From: Cyprinodon diabolis
Lineage: Eukaryota; Chordata; Actinopteri; Cyprinodontiformes; Cyprinodontidae
Direction of reading: 5' to 3'
DNA: 64,000 nucleotides
Assembly (NCBI GenBank): GCA_030533445.1
Contig: CM060080.1
Location: 24,438,552 to 24,502,551, forward strand
Position numbers and translations under genes: made by a program. The notes beneath the pieces were generated by a model. That model had not been told where the DNA came from. It worked only from the letters and a program-made list of their open reading frames with translations, and made no database searches. Of this stretch, positions 62,351 to 64,000 are shown piece by piece (within the stretch, counting starts at the first letter, position 1; each line of letters opens with the position of its first letter).

Positions 62351-64000
62351 CATAAAAAAAAATAAATCAGAAAATAGCATTAACGTTTTTTGAGAAATTT
62401 AGTGTTGGAGATCTTCAGGTTGCAGCGTAATTTCATGAAGCTGGAGCATGTAAGCCAGCCTCTTCTGTACCACAGTTAAAAAGGAAAATCATCTAAATGA
62501 ATCCAGGAATTTGTGTTTACCTTTGCTTATAATATTATCTTTCTTTGACTTACACAGGGAAAAGGTTTTGGCAAAGTGTCTGTAGATGACTCCTTCAGAC
62601 TGTTAGTTGTTTGCTAAAACTGAGCAGCTAAGTGTTGGCTTCCTGCTGAGTGGCTTTAACAGAACAGAACTGCCTCTGAACTTAAATGAATGATAAATAA
62701 ATAGAATTATTCACTGCTTGAAAATTCTGTCATATCTGAATAAAAATAGTCAGGTGCCTATTTGCAGAATCTCAAATGAAAAGCAGCTCTTTCCTTGCAC
62801 TGAGCCATGAAGACACATTTGAGTTTATTTAGTCTACAGCTAATAGAGGGGTTATTACAGACATTCTCGGTTCTGTTTGTCTTGAGCCGTTTATGCAGTA
62901 AATCCCACAGGAAGCGTGTTCATCAAACATCATTTTGTGCACACATATCCAGCAGAATAACCTCTGCCTTATCTAAGAGCCTGAGCCGAATGGATAACTG
63001 CCTGATGGGACACCAAAACAACATTTTTTACCAGCTTATGGGTATTCATAGCACCACACATCTACCCCACTTTATGGCCTCTCATTAAGCAGAAAATTAG
63101 GGTTTGTGAATCTGCTAGGTTTAATGGTACATATGCTTCTGGTGCAATTTGATGTAAGCTTTATATGTGTGATGAGCCTACATATATAAGCTTGAGAGCA
63201 TGCGTGCCTGCATGTGTTGGATGTGCAAGATAATTATCTTGTTTGTCTTGATGTTGCAGCAGAGATTTTCCTTTGTCTGCCTGAATGGGATTCTGTGGTT
63301 AGGATCTGCACTCCCCTTTTGCTCCATGGTAACTCCCTAAATCACACCCTCTTTTTAGTATAAATGATACTCATTAAGATCAGTGTTTTTATGCTCTGCT
63401 ATATACATGCTCTTAAGGTTTAAACTAAACTTGCTCTCAAGGCACAGGAGCTCCAGATAAAACCTTTTTAAACTAGGTGTTTATATAAAAGAAACTAGAG
63501 AAAGGCTGTGTGACTTTTTTTTTGGAGTGTTGGTAACAGTCTATACATGAATTAAAAAAAGGAATTCTTATGTTTCAATATGTTCTTTTAAATCATAATT
63601 TTAATATTAACTACTATTTTAAACTTACCTTCTGTAGGTGGGAACTTATCTACTGAAGGAAACCAAAAACAGCATTTGTAGCAGTAAAATAATAAAGTGA
63701 TTTAGTATTGGTTGTTTAACCATTGATATAAATGATTTGCTCTGTTTTTACGCCAGTTTAAGTGATTTTTAAAGGAGTCTTCAAAATTCTTTTGAACTGG
63801 AATTTAATGTCAACTTCAGTCTGGTAATAGTTTTGCCCTCAACAACCTTTTCCCTTTACTTTTTTTTTTTGCTTTTCTTACTTTGCAGCTTTTATCATCA
63901 ATGTAGTTTGTTTTGTTTTTGTTTTTATTTGCATCCTTGACAACAACAAAAAACCTTGATATTTGTATAAAGTCAACCATCATAATAGTTCCAGAAATCT

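Larger units (their letters stand above)
61301..64000 (+). other. Intron 3 (at least 2.7 kb), open at window edge
   Basis: The intron starts GTAAAT and no matching in-phase exon was recognised before the window ends. It holds a Tc1-like relic interrupted by another repeat (61390-62350). The rest, 62351-64000, is AT-rich with only short frames, such as 62807-63088, that have no domain. Confidence 0.6.

Overview
The window looks like nuclear DNA from a ray-finned (teleost) fish. It is AT-rich, with large gene-poor stretches, consensus GT-AG introns, long (CT)n, (AT)n and (AC)n microsatellites, tRNA-headed SINEs, a LINE with a (GGAT)n-type 3' tail, and very many Tc1/mariner and hAT DNA transposons. 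That mix is typical of teleost genomes. No operons, rRNA, tRNA genes or CRISPR arrays are visible.

Positions 1 to about 54,240 are gene-poor. The clearest item is a complete, apparently intact Tc1-family transposon at 7263-8874. It has an open 334-codon DD34E transposase on the minus strand, 202-bp terminal inverted repeats that are identical base for base, and TA target duplications. It sits inside an older hAT-type element (7146-9562) that keeps a fragment of a BED zinc finger and is flanked by an 11-bp direct repeat. The rest of this stretch holds a probable solo LTR (9721-10506), a small hAT-like MITE with imperfect 8-bp target duplications (11557-11985), a MITE with GGCCCCGTCC ends (16701-17332), SINE fragments, microsatellites, a decayed LINE reverse-transcriptase end (44683-45505), and fossils of at least two old Tc1-like families in both orientations. 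Two weak hints of coding sequence are recorded: an 84-codon open frame at 12593-12847 and a splice-flanked Cys-rich frame at 14998-15097 on the minus strand.

Positions about 54,300 to the end hold the 5' part of one plus-strand gene. Exon 1 (54668-54965) encodes a signal peptide and a 12-cysteine IGFBP N-terminal domain. Exon 2 (60706-60867) and exon 3 (61127-61300) each encode one copy of a six-cysteine module. All three exon-intron junctions are phase 1, so each internal exon is a symmetric cassette. The gene runs off the right edge of the window. The architecture resembles CRIM1 and related secreted or membrane-tethered growth-factor regulators, but the sequence is not close to CRIM1 as I know it and no symbol is assigned. 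Its introns contain further transposon relics.

Repeat family assignments were made by eye from remembered teleost repeat patterns and were not checked against any database.
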